A DNA stretch of 64,000 nucleotides from Micromonospora sp. NBC_00421 (GTDB lineage Bacteria > Actinomycetota > Actinomycetes > Mycobacteriales > Micromonosporaceae). The notes beneath the pieces were generated by a model, which was not told where the DNA came from, did no database searches, and was given only the letters and a program-made list of their open reading frames with translations. The stretch spans positions 5,522,001-5,586,000 of the forward strand of contig NZ_CP107929.1 in NCBI RefSeq assembly GCF_036017915.1, given 5' to 3'. The translations under genes and the position numbers were made by a program. Below, one piece after another: positions 8,215 to 17,144 of this stretch (its first letter is position 1; each line of letters opens with the position of its first letter).

Positions 8215-9631
8215 CCCCGCCGCCCGGCCGCGACGCCGTCGGCCGCGCCGCCGGTTCACCCACACGCTGACCGCCCGCGCGGTCCTGGTCACCTGCGCGG
8301 TGGCGCTGGTTTCGGTGCTGGTCACCGCGCTGGTCGCGGTCCCCCTGGCGGTACGCGGGGTGGAGCGCCGCGACCAGGCCGCGCTGGCCGCCCAGGCCCG
8401 CCTCGCCGCCGACGTGCTCCGGGTACGCCCCAGCCGCCAGCGCGACGCGGCAGGCGACCGGCTGATCCGCCAGCTCCAGGAACAACAGATCGAGGTGTAC
8501 GTCGTCCAGGGCGGGCTGGCCGACCGCACCGGCCTGCCCCGGCAGGTGGTGAACCGGATCTCCGCCGGCCGGGACGTCTCCGGTCGACGGTTCGTCAACG
8601 GCCAGCGGACCCTGGTCGAGGGGCGGGCGCTGCCCGGCGGGGACGGGGTGGTGCTGACCCGGGCCACCCCACAGGGACCGTGGCGGCAGGTGCTGCGCGC
8701 CCTCTGGCTGCCGCTGTTGGCGGGGCTCGCCGCCGGGGTGGCCGCCGGGCTGCTGCTCGCCCGCCGGTTGGCCCGGCCGATCCGGCACGCCGCCACCGCC
8801 GCCGCCCGGCTGCGCGCCGGTGACCGGGCGGTCCGGGTGCCCGTCGAACCCCCCGACGAGGTCGCCGACCTGGCGTACGCGTTGAACGGGTTGGCCGCCG
8901 CGTTGGCCACCAGCGAGGGTCGACAGCGGGAGTTCCTGCTCTCCGTCTCGCACGAGTTGCGTACCCCGTTGACAGCGATCCGGGGTTGGGCAGAGGCGCT
9001 CGCCGACGGGGTGATCGACGCGGACCAGGTCTCCGCCACCGGCCGGACCATGCTCACCGAGGCGCAGCACCTGGACCGGCTGGTCGCCGACCTGTTGGCG
9101 TTGGCCCGCCTGGAGGCGGTGGACTTCCCGCTGGAACCGGTGCCGGTGGACCTCACCCGGTTGGCCGTCGACGCCGAGCGGACCTGGGCGGAGCGGTGCG
9201 CGGCCGTCGGGGTGCCGTTCCGGCTGGAGACGCCGGGCACGGCGGTGCCGGCGTACACCGATCCGGGACGGATCCGGCAGGTGCTGGACGGGCTGTTGGA
9301 GAACGCGCTGCGGGTCGTACCGCCGGGGGCGCCGGTGGTGCTCGCGGTCCGGGCGGCCGGTGCCGGGCCGGCCGCCGGTGGGCTGGTCGAGGTCCGCGAC
9401 GGCGGACCCGGCCTCACCGACGACGACCTGACGGTGGCCTTCGAGCGTGGCGCGCTGCACCAGCGGTACCAGGGGGTACGCAAGGTGGGCAGCGGGTTGG
9501 GGCTGGCGCTGGCCGCCGGGCTGGTACGCCGGCTCGGCGGCCAGATCGTCGCCGGGCACGCCGCCGAGGGCGGGGCCGCGTTCACCGTCCGGCTCCCCGC
9601 TGGTCCTTACCTGACCCGAACGTCGGCCTGA
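8207..9631 (+). CDS. sensor histidine kinase of the two-component pair
   Basis: 474-aa membrane kinase. An N-terminal transmembrane helix (about 26-50), an extracytoplasmic sensor of ~110 residues and a second helix (about 165-186) lead into a HAMP linker. HisKA has the phospho-accepting H249 in SVSHELRTPL. The ATPase domain shows the N-box (LLENALRVV), DGGPGL and GSGLGLALA. The start overlaps the regulator gene. The signal is not evident; the downstream lipoprotein is a likely target or accessory. Confidence 0.95.
   Translation: MADPAARPRRRRPRRRFTHTLTARAVLVTCAVALVSVLVTALVAVPLAVRGVERRDQAALAAQARLAADVLRVRPSRQRDAAGDRLIRQLQEQQIEVYVVQGGLADRTGLPRQVVNRISAGRDVSGRRFVNGQRTLVEGRALPGGDGVVLTRATPQGPWRQVLRALWLPLLAGLAAGVAAGLLLARRLARPIRHAATAAARLRAGDRAVRVPVEPPDEVADLAYALNGLAAALATSEGRQREFLLSVSHELRTPLTAIRGWAEALADGVIDADQVSATGRTMLTEAQHLDRLVADLLALARLEAVDFPLEPVPVDLTRLAVDAERTWAERCAAVGVPFRLETPGTAVPAYTDPGRIRQVLDGLLENALRVVPPGAPVVLAVRAAGAGPAAGGLVEVRDGGPGLTDDDLTVAFERGALHQRYQGVRKVGSGLGLALAAGLVRRLGGQIVAGHAAEGGAAFTVRLPAGPYLTRTSA
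9604..9621 (+). promoter_or_regulatory. putative operator upstream of lipoprotein (copy 2 of 18-bp motif)
   Basis: Exact second copy of the 18-mer at 7456-7473. It lies inside the last codons of the histidine-kinase gene, 66 bp before the lipoprotein ATG, where an activator site for that gene would be expected. Confidence 0.5.
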
Positions 9632-9687
9632 CCCCGCGCCCATCCCGCTGCGCGACGCTTGTGGCACCACGGACGAGAGGGAGAGTC

Positions 9688-10296
9688 ATGGCACATCGGG
9701 GAATCGCCGTCGCCGCCACGTCGCTGCTCGCGGCGCTCGCACTCGGCGTCGCCGGCTGCGGATCGGCCCAGGTCGCGCAGGACAGCACGAAGGCCGCCGC
9801 GATCGACGTGGCCGCCGCGCTGGGGGTCGAGGGGCAGGCGCTGGTCGCACTGGGCGTCGACCCGACCGAGTTGGACCTGCTCGCCGCGCCCGCCCCGGCA
9901 GCCGGGGAGTCGACCTCCCCGTCCCCGTCGGCCGGGGCGAAGGGCAAGCGTGGGGAGCGGGCGCAGGAGCTGCGTCAGCGCCGACAGGCCCGGGTGCTGC
10001 TGGGCCGCAACGGCCTGCACGGTGAGGCGGTGGTGCAGACGAAGGACGGCGGCACGAAGACCGTCGTCGTGCAGCGCGGCGCGGTGACCGCGATCGACGG
10101 CGGCTCGGTGACCGTGAAGTCCACCGACGGCTTCTCGCTGACCTGGAAGCTGGGCGACCAGCTCCGGGTGGTCGAGCGGCGCACCACCATCAAGGCCGCC
10201 GACGTCAAGGTGGGCACCAAGGTCCACGTGGCCGGGGCCCGCGACGGCGACGCCAGCGTGGCCCGGCTGATCGTGGTGCCCGTCAAGCAGCAGTGA
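9688..10296 (+). CDS. secreted lipoprotein, probable target of the two-component system
   Basis: 202 aa. The signal peptide is a typical lipoprotein one (MAHRGIAVAATSLLAALALG) with lipobox VAGC, so the mature protein is lipid-anchored outside. A helical N-terminal half with a Ser/Pro/Lys-rich linker precedes a beta-rich C-terminal domain (TKTVVVQRGAVTAIDGGSVTVKSTDGFSLTWKLGD), the DUF5666-like pattern of small secreted actinobacterial proteins. ATG 9688 follows GGGAGAG. It sits 56 bp after the kinase gene and is preceded by the shared 18-bp motif, so regulation by this pair is likely. Function unknown. Confidence 0.8.
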   Translation: MAHRGIAVAATSLLAALALGVAGCGSAQVAQDSTKAAAIDVAAALGVEGQALVALGVDPTELDLLAAPAPAAGESTSPSPSAGAKGKRGERAQELRQRRQARVLLGRNGLHGEAVVQTKDGGTKTVVVQRGAVTAIDGGSVTVKSTDGFSLTWKLGDQLRVVERRTTIKAADVKVGTKVHVAGARDGDASVARLIVVPVKQQ

Positions 10297-10310
10297 CCCG
10301 TGGGGGACGG

Positions 10311-10344
10311 TCGGGGCCGGCGTGGACCACCGCGCCGGCCCCGA
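10311..10344. terminator. bidirectional terminator-like hairpin
   Basis: Perfect 12-bp stem (TCGGGGCCGGCG paired with its complement at 10333-10344) and a 10-nt loop between the lipoprotein gene and the convergent membrane-protein gene. No U-tract, as usual for actinomycetes. Confidence 0.75.
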
Positions 10345-10431
10345 CGTGTGCCGGCCGGCGGTGAGCGCTGAGGTCAGCCGATCGCCGCTGCGGTCGGCCC
10401 GGCCTGCGCTGCCGGCGGTCGGGGTCGTCGG

Positions 10432-12633
10432 TCAGCGGGTCGGGGGCAGCGCGTAGCCGACGTGGTCGCGGTACTGGATCGTCCAGCCCGCCGGGACCAG
10501 CCGGGCGCACTCCGTCCGGGGGCCGGTGCAGACGATCGCGTCGACCGAGGTGGGGGCTGCCGGCGGCCGGTCCGGCAGCACCGACTGCAACGCCACCAGC
10601 TCGGGCGACCGGCCGTCGTCGTCACGCAGCAGCAACCACCAGGGGTACTCCCAGTTGTCGTTCTGCTGCACCAGGCCGATCCGTCGGGCGTCACTGGCCC
10701 GGACCGCCGAGGCGGCCCAGCGGAACTCGTCGGCCCACTGCGGCCGGCGCAGGAACCGGGTGTCCCACTCGGCGGTGGTGAAGACCGAGCCGCTGCCGAC
10801 CAGCCGGCGCGGGAAGCCGTACGACAGGGCCAGCACGCCGGCCAGCGCGGAGGTGGCGAGCACGGTCACCACCAGCCCGGCGGCCACCGACCGTCGGCCG
10901 GGACCGGACCGCCGGCGCAGCACCGCGTCCACCCAGAGCCCGGCCAGCGGTACGGCCAGCACCAGCGCGTAGAGCAGCAGCCGGTTCCCCCACGGCTGCC
11001 ACTTGATCATCGCGGCGTGCAGCAGCACCGCGAACACCACCACACCCGCGTACGCCCGCAGCGCCCCCGCCCGCCCGGGGCTGAGCCGCCGGGGTCGGGT
11101 CAGGGCGAAGACCGCCCCGAGCAACGCCAGCGACCCGGCCAGCGGAAAGGCCACCCGGTCCTCGTCGGGATACCAGGACGGCACCGGGAAGACCTCCCGG
11201 CCGAAGGTGATGGCCCGGTCCTGGGGGTCCACGCCGACCGCCCGGGAGCCGGCCTCGATGACCCCGGCGGTGCCGGCGCGCAGCGGGCCGAGCGGGGTGT
11301 CGAACGCGGTGTGCCCGATCCGCAGCGCGTTGACCAGGACGGATGCCGGGTCGTGCCGTTCCATCGGGATGGATTCGCGCAGCCGGGGCGGCCCCAACGG
11401 GTGGCCGAACTCGGCGGTCTCCCGGGCCAGGAACGGCCCCACCACGGTCACCGCGACCAGCAGCACCAGCAGCGAACCGCCCATCGTCCGGGCCACCTGC
11501 CGGGCCCCGCTGAGGCGGAGCTGGGCCAGGCCCCAGAGCAGCAGCAACGGCCCGACCGCGAGCAACCCGCTGGTCTTGGTCAGCGCGGTCAGGCCGGTGG
11601 CCGCGCCCAGTGCCAGCGCGTCGGCGAGGTCGGCCCGGCGACGCAGTCCGTCCAGCGCCAGGGTGGCGGCGCAGGCGGTCCAGGCGGCGGCCACCAGGTC
11701 GGTCTGGGTGCTGGTCGCCTGGAGGGCCACCATCGGCGTGGTGGCGAGCAGGAACGCGGTGAGCAGTTGGGCCCGCCGACCGCCGCCGAGCTGGGCGGTG
11801 ATCCGGGTGGCCGCCAGCAGGCAGCCGATCCCGGCGGCCCACTGCACCAGGTTGTGCAGAGCGTCCCCGCCGGTGAACAGGCGCAGGTGCAGCAGCAGGT
11901 ATTCGGCACCGGGCGGGATGGTCACCTGCCGGTGGATGGCGGTGGGCCAGAAGTCCAGGCTGCCCTGGGCCACCCAGTGCTCCACCTTCGGCAGGTGGTA
12001 GGTCTGCGAGTCGAAGTTGTTCGGCTCGGCGAGCAGCGCCACCACCAGCTCGACCAGCACCAGCCCGACCACCGTGCCGGCGAGCAGCCGCTCGCCCCGG
12101 GTGGCCGTACGCCGGAGGTCGGCGAGCCGGTCGACCCAGCCGGTCAGCATCGCCGCGACGCCGGCCCGGCCGGTGACCGGTGGTGTCGCCGATGCGGCCG
12201 GCAGCTCCGCCCCGGGCGCCGCGTCGGGCCCGGCGGCATCACCCACGACCGAGCCGCCCGAGACCGAGCTACCCACGGCCGGGCTGCCCGCTGCCGGGCT
12301 GCCCACGGCCGCGCCGACCAGCACCGCCCGGCGGGCCTCGGCGACCCCGGCCCCCTGCCGGACGGCGTCCCGGCCGCGTCGCCGGCCGGCCGCCGCCGCG
12401 ATCCCGGTGACGAAGAGCAGCCAGGCCAGGGCGAAGGCGGGCAGGGTGAGCGTGCCGAACGCGCCGAGCAGTTCCACGGTCAGCACGGCGAAGACGCCGG
12501 TCAGCAGGGCGGCCCGGATCACGCCGAGGCGGTTCGGGGCGACCGACCCGGCGGCCCGGGGCCGCAGGAGGGCGGTGAGCATCACGAGCGCGGCGACGGG
12601 GGCCGCCACGAGCATCCAGCCGGCTGCCGACAT
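10432..12633 (-). CDS. polytopic GT-C-type (GT39/PMT-like) glycosyltransferase-like protein
   Basis: 733-aa integral membrane protein with roughly a dozen hydrophobic helices. After the second helix pair is a ~70-residue low-complexity insert (GSPAAGSPAVGSSVSGGS). The long first extracytoplasmic loop carries FDSQTYHLPKVEHW, with an acidic residue and a His where GT-C enzymes bind metal and the lipid-phosphate sugar. The C-terminus is a globular extracytoplasmic region. Such proteins use polyprenyl-phosphate sugars outside the membrane. The divergent GT2 gene 124 bp away could make that donor, so the pair probably forms one glycosylation step. Substrate unknown. Confidence 0.75.
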   Translation of the reverse strand: MSAAGWMLVAAPVAALVMLTALLRPRAAGSVAPNRLGVIRAALLTGVFAVLTVELLGAFGTLTLPAFALAWLLFVTGIAAAAGRRRGRDAVRQGAGVAEARRAVLVGAAVGSPAAGSPAVGSSVSGGSVVGDAAGPDAAPGAELPAASATPPVTGRAGVAAMLTGWVDRLADLRRTATRGERLLAGTVVGLVLVELVVALLAEPNNFDSQTYHLPKVEHWVAQGSLDFWPTAIHRQVTIPPGAEYLLLHLRLFTGGDALHNLVQWAAGIGCLLAATRITAQLGGGRRAQLLTAFLLATTPMVALQATSTQTDLVAAAWTACAATLALDGLRRRADLADALALGAATGLTALTKTSGLLAVGPLLLLWGLAQLRLSGARQVARTMGGSLLVLLVAVTVVGPFLARETAEFGHPLGPPRLRESIPMERHDPASVLVNALRIGHTAFDTPLGPLRAGTAGVIEAGSRAVGVDPQDRAITFGREVFPVPSWYPDEDRVAFPLAGSLALLGAVFALTRPRRLSPGRAGALRAYAGVVVFAVLLHAAMIKWQPWGNRLLLYALVLAVPLAGLWVDAVLRRRSGPGRRSVAAGLVVTVLATSALAGVLALSYGFPRRLVGSGSVFTTAEWDTRFLRRPQWADEFRWAASAVRASDARRIGLVQQNDNWEYPWWLLLRDDDGRSPELVALQSVLPDRPPAAPTSVDAIVCTGPRTECARLVPAGWTIQYRDHVGYALPPTR

Positions 12634-12757
12634 GGGCGGAAGTAAACACCATCCGGCTGAATGACCGGGTGCCGGCCGGTCCGGTGGCGACCCTCGCGCG
12701 GCTGACCTGCCAGGCTAGGCTAGGGCCCGACTCACTGTCGCCACCGTGGAGATTCCC

Positions 12758-13462
12758 GTGAAGCTCTCGATCCTCATGCCGGTCTACAACGAGGAAGAAC
12801 GCATCGCGGATGCCCTCAAGCAGGCATTGGCTGTCGATTACCCGTGCGAGATCGAGCTGGTCGTGGTGGACGACGGCAGCCGGGACGGCACCGGGGAGAT
12901 CCTCGGCCGGGCGGACGACGCGCGGCTGCGGGTGATCACCCATCCCCGCAACGCGGGCAAGGGCGCGGCCATCAAGACGGCCGTGGACAGCGCCGAGGGT
13001 GAGTACATGGTCATCCTCGACGCCGACCTGGAGTACGACCCGCAGGACATCCCCCGGCTGCTCGCCCCGGTGCTCGACGGGCGGGCCACCGTGGTCTACG
13101 GCAACCGCACCTTCGGCAGCCACAGCGCCTACAGCTTCTGGTACGTGATGGGCAACAAGGGCGTCACGATGGCGGCGAACGTGCTGTTCAACTCCTACAT
13201 CGGCGACCTGGAGACCTGCTTCAAGCTGATGCCGGTCGAGCTCTACCGGTCGCTGGGCATCCGCTCCCGGGGCTTCGGGATGGAGGCCGAGGTGACCGGC
13301 AAGCTGCTGCGTCAGCGGATCCGCCCGTACGAGGTGCCGATCAGCTACCGGGCGCGCGGGCGCGAGGAGGGCAAGAAGATCACCTGGAAGGACGGCGTCG
13401 AGGCGATCTGGATCCTCGGCCGGGAGCGCACCCGCCGCCGCCCCGCCCGCGCACCCCGCTGA
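12758..13462 (+). CDS. GT2 glycosyltransferase, polyprenyl-phosphate sugar synthase type
   Basis: 234 aa from GTG 12758, preferred over GTG 12746 because GGAG lies 7 nt upstream and the family starts MKLSILMPVYNEE. The GT-A fold shows LVVVDDGSRDGT, the DXD-like ILDADLEYDPQD and the acceptor-side ETCFKLMP, all typical of dolichol/polyprenyl-phosphate mannose or glucose synthases. There are no membrane helices, so it is a peripheral enzyme. It is divergent from the GT-C-like gene and probably supplies its lipid-linked sugar. Confidence 0.85.
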   Translation: MKLSILMPVYNEEERIADALKQALAVDYPCEIELVVVDDGSRDGTGEILGRADDARLRVITHPRNAGKGAAIKTAVDSAEGEYMVILDADLEYDPQDIPRLLAPVLDGRATVVYGNRTFGSHSAYSFWYVMGNKGVTMAANVLFNSYIGDLETCFKLMPVELYRSLGIRSRGFGMEAEVTGKLLRQRIRPYEVPISYRARGREEGKKITWKDGVEAIWILGRERTRRRPARAPR

Positions 13463-13534
13463 GCCCGGCGACGGCCCCGCCCGGGTTGGCGACCCCGCCC
13501 GGGTTGGCGGGTCCGGCCGCCGCCGTCGGCCCGG

Positions 13535-14449
13535 TCACCGCGACGGGGCACCCTGCGTCCGGTCGCCCGAGGTCAGGAAGTCGCCGATCGCGCGGCGCAG
13601 TCCGGCCGGGTCGAGGCCGTGCCAGCGGTCGTGGTCCTCGGCGGTGCCGTAGCGCCGCAGCTCCGCGCGGCCCACACCGAGGCTGAGCAGCCGGTGCGGC
13701 CGGTCGGCGAGCGCCTCGGTCACCACCCGGGTGGAGGTGCCGGCCAGGTAGGGCTCGACCATGATCACCTCGCTGCCGGCCAGCGTCCGCAGCCCGGCCA
13801 CGTCGAACGGCCGGGGCCGGTGGGTGTAGGCCACAGTCACCGGCAGGTCGGCCACCGCCGCGAGCGCGTCGTCGAGCACCGGACCGACCGCCACCAGCAG
13901 CGCCGCGCCCGGCCCGGCGTCGCGCACCACGTGCAACCCACCCGCCTGCGGGTACGCCCGCGCGTTGCTGCGCAGGGACAGCCGCAGGTAGGTCGAGTGC
14001 TGCCCGCAGACCGCGTCCCGCAGCAGGTCGGGCACCTCGTCGGGGTGACCGGGCACGTGCACGGTCCAGCCGTCCAGGGTGTCGATCAGGGCCACGTCGG
14101 CCGGGGCCAGATGGGTCCGGCCGGATTCCGCCCGGTCGTAGGAGGCGCCGATGCTGACCAGCACCGCGCCGACCCCCTGGTGGTCGAGGTCCAGCTTGAT
14201 CTGCTCGTACGCCCGCTCGACGAGGAACGGGGCGTAGCTGTGCACGATCGGGCGTTGCCCGGTGAGGGCGAGCCCACCGGCCACCCCGATCATCAACTGT
14301 TCCCGGATGCCCACGTTGACGACCCGGTCCGGATACCGCCGGCCCGCCTCGGTGAAGGCGTCGGCGGAGATGTCGGCCAGCACGATCGTGGTCCGGGGGT
14401 CGTCGAGGAACCCGGTGGCGCTGGCGACGAAGGCGTCCCGCATGATCAT
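13535..14449 (-). CDS. transketolase, C-terminal section (split enzyme, subunit B)
   Basis: 304 aa containing the pyrimidine-binding and C-terminal domains of transketolase: VVNVGIREQLMIGVAGGLAL carries the glutamate that activates the thiamine ring, followed by THLAPADVALI and a C-terminal Rossmann-like domain. It makes the enzyme only together with the upstream N-terminal subunit, whose gene overlaps by 4 nt (ATGA, 14446-14449). Transketolase moves two-carbon units in the non-oxidative pentose phosphate pathway. As second gene of a unit that starts next to a SoxR box, it is probably redox-regulated. Confidence 0.88.
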   Translation of the reverse strand: MIMRDAFVASATGFLDDPRTTIVLADISADAFTEAGRRYPDRVVNVGIREQLMIGVAGGLALTGQRPIVHSYAPFLVERAYEQIKLDLDHQGVGAVLVSIGASYDRAESGRTHLAPADVALIDTLDGWTVHVPGHPDEVPDLLRDAVCGQHSTYLRLSLRSNARAYPQAGGLHVVRDAGPGAALLVAVGPVLDDALAAVADLPVTVAYTHRPRPFDVAGLRTLAGSEVIMVEPYLAGTSTRVVTEALADRPHRLLSLGVGRAELRRYGTAEDHDRWHGLDPAGLRRAIGDFLTSGDRTQGAPSR

Positions 14450-15168
14450 TTCCCGCTCCCCGGGGTAGGGCCGTCGACGGCGACGACCACGTGTGGACGG
14501 TGGCCGTCGTGGCCGGTGAGGGCCGTGTGCAGGGCGTCGTGGTCGTGCCCGTCGACGACGCTGGCGGTCCAGCCGTTGACGGTGAACCGGCTGGCCGGCC
14601 CACCCGGCCAGCCGTGACTGGCCGACGAGTTGTCGACCACGATCGCGGTGAGCCCGGCCAGCCCGGTGGCCCCGGCGTAGGCGATCGCCTCGTGGTTGGA
14701 GCCCTCGTCGAGTTCGGCGTCGCCGAGCAGGACGTACACCCGGGGGGTGGCACGGCCCTGGGCGCGCAGGCCGAGCGCGGTGCCGACGCCAAGCCCGAGG
14801 CCGTGGCCGAGGGAGCCGGAGCCGATCTCGACGCCGGGGACCAGGGTGCGGTCGGGGTGGCCGCCGAGCCGGCTGTCCGGCCCGCCCTCGTCGTCGAGCC
14901 AGTCCACGGGAACGAACCCCTTGGCGGCGAGTACGGCGTAGTAGCCCGACACCGCGTGCCCCTTGGAGAGCAGGAAGCGGTCCCGGTCGGGGTGGTCGAC
15001 GGTGGCCGGGGTGACCCGCAGGACGCGGTCGTAGAGCACCCAGTGCACGTCGATGGTGGAGTAGACGTTGGCGTCGTAGCTGCGGCCGGCGCGGAGGCGC
15101 TCCAGCGGCGCGACGACCGGCGCGGGGAGGACCCGGCCCGGCTGGCGGGTTGTGGTCGATGTGGGCAT
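14446..15168 (-). CDS. transketolase, N-terminal section (split enzyme, subunit A)
   Basis: 240 aa from ATG 15168 (MPTSTTTRQPG). It holds the thiamine-pyrophosphate-binding half: RDRFLLSKGHAVSGYYA with catalytic histidine, GSLGHGLGLGVGTALG, and the diphosphate motif GDAELDEGSNHEA followed by VVDNSS. First gene of a two-gene unit; the C-terminal subunit follows with ATGA overlap. The start is only 45 bp from the soxR start on the other strand, and the SoxR-like palindrome lies between them, so this gene is a candidate SoxR target. Confidence 0.9.
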   Translation of the reverse strand: MPTSTTTRQPGRVLPAPVVAPLERLRAGRSYDANVYSTIDVHWVLYDRVLRVTPATVDHPDRDRFLLSKGHAVSGYYAVLAAKGFVPVDWLDDEGGPDSRLGGHPDRTLVPGVEIGSGSLGHGLGLGVGTALGLRAQGRATPRVYVLLGDAELDEGSNHEAIAYAGATGLAGLTAIVVDNSSASHGWPGGPASRFTVNGWTASVVDGHDHDALHTALTGHDGHRPHVVVAVDGPTPGSGK

Positions 15169-15183
15169 GCCGCTAGCTTGCAA

Positions 15184-15201
15184 CTTGAAGTTAACTTCAG
15201 C
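15184..15201. promoter_or_regulatory. SoxR-box-like palindrome between soxR and split transketolase
   Basis: A perfect 14-bp palindrome TGAAGTTAACTTCA (15186-15199) is centred in the divergent intergenic gap. It matches the core of known SoxR boxes (CAAGTTAACTTG type). It lies 15 bp from the soxR start codon and 18 bp from the transketolase start, so it can regulate both promoters. Confidence 0.8.
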
Positions 15202-15213
15202 TCAAGGACAGTG

Positions 15214-15675
15214 ATGCACGAGTCACTCACCATCGGACAGCTCTCCGCCCGCAGCGGGGTGGCCCAGTCGGCGCTGCGCTACTACGAGCGGCTCGGCCTG
15301 ATCCGCGCCGAACGCACCGGCGGCAACCAACGCCGGTACGCGCGCACCGAGCTGCGCCGGGTGGCGTTCATCCGGATCTCCCAGCAGGTCGGCATCTCGC
15401 TGGAGGAGATCCGTACCGCGCTGGACTCGCTGCCCTCGTCGCGCGCGCCCAGCCCGGACGACTGGGCCGCCCTCTCCCGCACCTGGCGGGAACGGTTGGA
15501 CGAGCGGATAAAGCTGCTCGGCAAGCTCCGCGACGACCTGGACGGCTGCATCGGCTGCGGCTGCCTGTCGTTGCAGCGCTGCACCCTCTACAACCCGGGC
15601 GACTCTCTGGCCGACGAGGGCCCCGGCGCCCGCCTGGTCCTCCCCCGCCGGGACGGCCCTGTTTCGCCTTCCTGA
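15214..15675 (+). CDS. soxR: redox-sensitive transcriptional activator SoxR
   Basis: 153-aa MerR-family regulator. The HTH (LTIGQLSARSGVAQSALRYYERLGLI) and dimerisation helix are followed by the [2Fe-2S] ligand set C112, C115, C117, C123 (CIGCGCLSLQRC), which defines SoxR. Oxidation of the cluster by redox-active compounds activates transcription from a promoter with an over-long spacer. ATG 15214. It is divergent from the split transketolase genes across a SoxR-like box and convergent with a quinone oxidoreductase. Actinomycete SoxR usually responds to endogenous redox-active metabolites. Confidence 0.95.
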   Translation: MHESLTIGQLSARSGVAQSALRYYERLGLIRAERTGGNQRRYARTELRRVAFIRISQQVGISLEEIRTALDSLPSSRAPSPDDWAALSRTWRERLDERIKLLGKLRDDLDGCIGCGCLSLQRCTLYNPGDSLADEGPGARLVLPRRDGPVSPS

Positions 15676-15693
15676 GCGTGCCGGCGGGGGCCG

Positions 15694-16671
15694 TCACGCG
15701 GTGGTGAGCAGCACCTTGCCCACGTGGTCGCTGGACTCGACCAACCGGTGCGCCTGCGCCGCGTCGCGCATCGGCAGCCGCCGGTCCACGATCGGCCGGA
15801 TGGCACCCGACTCCACAAGCGGCCACACCTGCTCCCGTACGCCCCGGACGATGTCCGCCTTGTCGGCAAGCGGACGGGAGCGCAGCGCGGTGGCCGTCAC
15901 CGAGGCCCGCTTCGCCAGCAGCGCGCCCAGATCCAGCTCGGCCATGCGCCCGCCCTGCATGCCGATCACCACCAGCCGCCCGCCGTCGGCAAGCGCCGCC
16001 ACGTTCCGGGCCAGGTAGGACGCGCCCATGATGTCGAGGACCACGCCCGCACCCCGCCCGTCGGTGACCCGCCGGACCTCCTCGACGAAATCCTGCCCGC
16101 GGTAGTCGATGGTGTGCGCGGCCCCCAGCTCACGCAGCCGGTCGTGCTTGGTCGACCGGGCGGTCACCACCACTGTCGCGCCCAGCGCCGCGCCGAACTG
16201 CACAGCGAACGTGCCGATCCCACTGCCACCGCCGTGCACCAGCAGCGTCTCGCCCCTGCCGAGGTGGGCCACCCGCACCAGATTCGACCAGACCGTACAG
16301 GCCACCTCGGGCAGCGCGGCGGCGTCGACCGGGTCGACCCCGGCCGGCACCGGCAGCAACTGCCCGGCCGGCACGACCACCCGCTCGGCGTACCCGCCGC
16401 CGGCCAGCAGCGCGCACACCGGCTGACCCACCGCCCACCCGGTCACCCCCGCACCGACCGCGCCGACCACCCCCGAACATTCCAGCCCGGGGTACGCGGG
16501 CGCGCCCGGCGGCGGCGGGTAGTGCCCCTGCCGCTGGAGCAGGTCGGCCCGGTTGACCGCGCTGGCGGCCACCTCGACGACCACCTCACCCGCGCCGGGC
16601 TCGGGATCGGGCACCTCGGCCCAGACGAGCGCGTCGGGTCCACCGGGTTCCGGGATCGTGATCGCGTGCAT
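15694..16671 (-). CDS. NAD(P)H:quinone oxidoreductase (zinc-independent MDR, PIG3/QOR type)
   Basis: 325-aa medium-chain reductase. GroES-like N-terminal domain (SAVNRADLLQRQGHYPPPPG, the QOR/PIG3 signature), nucleotide-binding GGGSGIGTFAVQFG, and no catalytic zinc cysteines. It reduces quinones or related enones using NAD(P)H. It is convergent with soxR, only 18 bp between stop codons, and is functionally close to redox stress, but no SoxR-like box is visible before its start at 16671. Confidence 0.9.
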   Translation of the reverse strand: MHAITIPEPGGPDALVWAEVPDPEPGAGEVVVEVAASAVNRADLLQRQGHYPPPPGAPAYPGLECSGVVGAVGAGVTGWAVGQPVCALLAGGGYAERVVVPAGQLLPVPAGVDPVDAAALPEVACTVWSNLVRVAHLGRGETLLVHGGGSGIGTFAVQFGAALGATVVVTARSTKHDRLRELGAAHTIDYRGQDFVEEVRRVTDGRGAGVVLDIMGASYLARNVAALADGGRLVVIGMQGGRMAELDLGALLAKRASVTATALRSRPLADKADIVRGVREQVWPLVESGAIRPIVDRRLPMRDAAQAHRLVESSDHVGKVLLTTA

Positions 16672-16965
16672 GGCCCAGTCTTACCCGATCCGACCCCCGG
16701 ACCACCCCGTCCGACGACAACTGCCAACCAGGCCACATCCGGGCGGCAAGATCCGCCACCCGTCGCCGGGGGCGGACCATCGCTCGCCCACGACGGTCGG
16801 AAATTCGGCCACAGTGGACCGTCCGGGTGAGGCGATGCTGGTCGTGCCATGGATGAGCGAGCCGACTCTGGCACAGGAAGCGTGATTAGGGGGCGGTGGG
16901 ACGGCTCGCCCGGCAGCCGTTCGTGGCAGACTAGGTACAGCCGTGCACCTCTGGGTGGCGGTCCG

Positions 16966-17052
16966 GGAGGGTTCGCCTAGTGGCCGATGGCGCTGGTCTT
17001 GAAAACCGGTAAGGCAGCGATGTCTTCGTGGGTTCGAATCCCACACCCTCCG
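16966..17052 (+). tRNA. tRNA-Ser(TGA)
   Basis: 87-nt serine tRNA with a long variable arm. Acceptor stem GGAGGGT/ACCCTCC, anticodon loop CTTGAAA giving TGA, T-arm GTGGGTTCGAATCCCAC. The 3' CCA is not fully encoded (CCT follows). Confidence 0.95.
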
Positions 17053-17070
17053 CCTCCAAAGCAGCAGAAG

Positions 17071-17111
17071 CGCACCCTAAACCCGGGCGGACGCCGATCA
17101 GGGTGCGTTTT
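17071..17111 (+). terminator. rho-independent terminator after tRNA-Ser(TGA)
   Basis: CGCACCCT (17071-17078) pairs with AGGGTGCG (17100-17107), loop of 21 nt, followed directly by TTTT. Confidence 0.75.
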
Positions 17112-17144
17112 GCCGTTGGTGAACCGCAACCCCCACGGGATGTC

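Noticed and set aside
12703..12728. AGGCTAGGCTAG near the GT2 start as an iron box
   Set aside because: It is a direct repeat, not the palindrome required for DtxR/IdeR-type sites.
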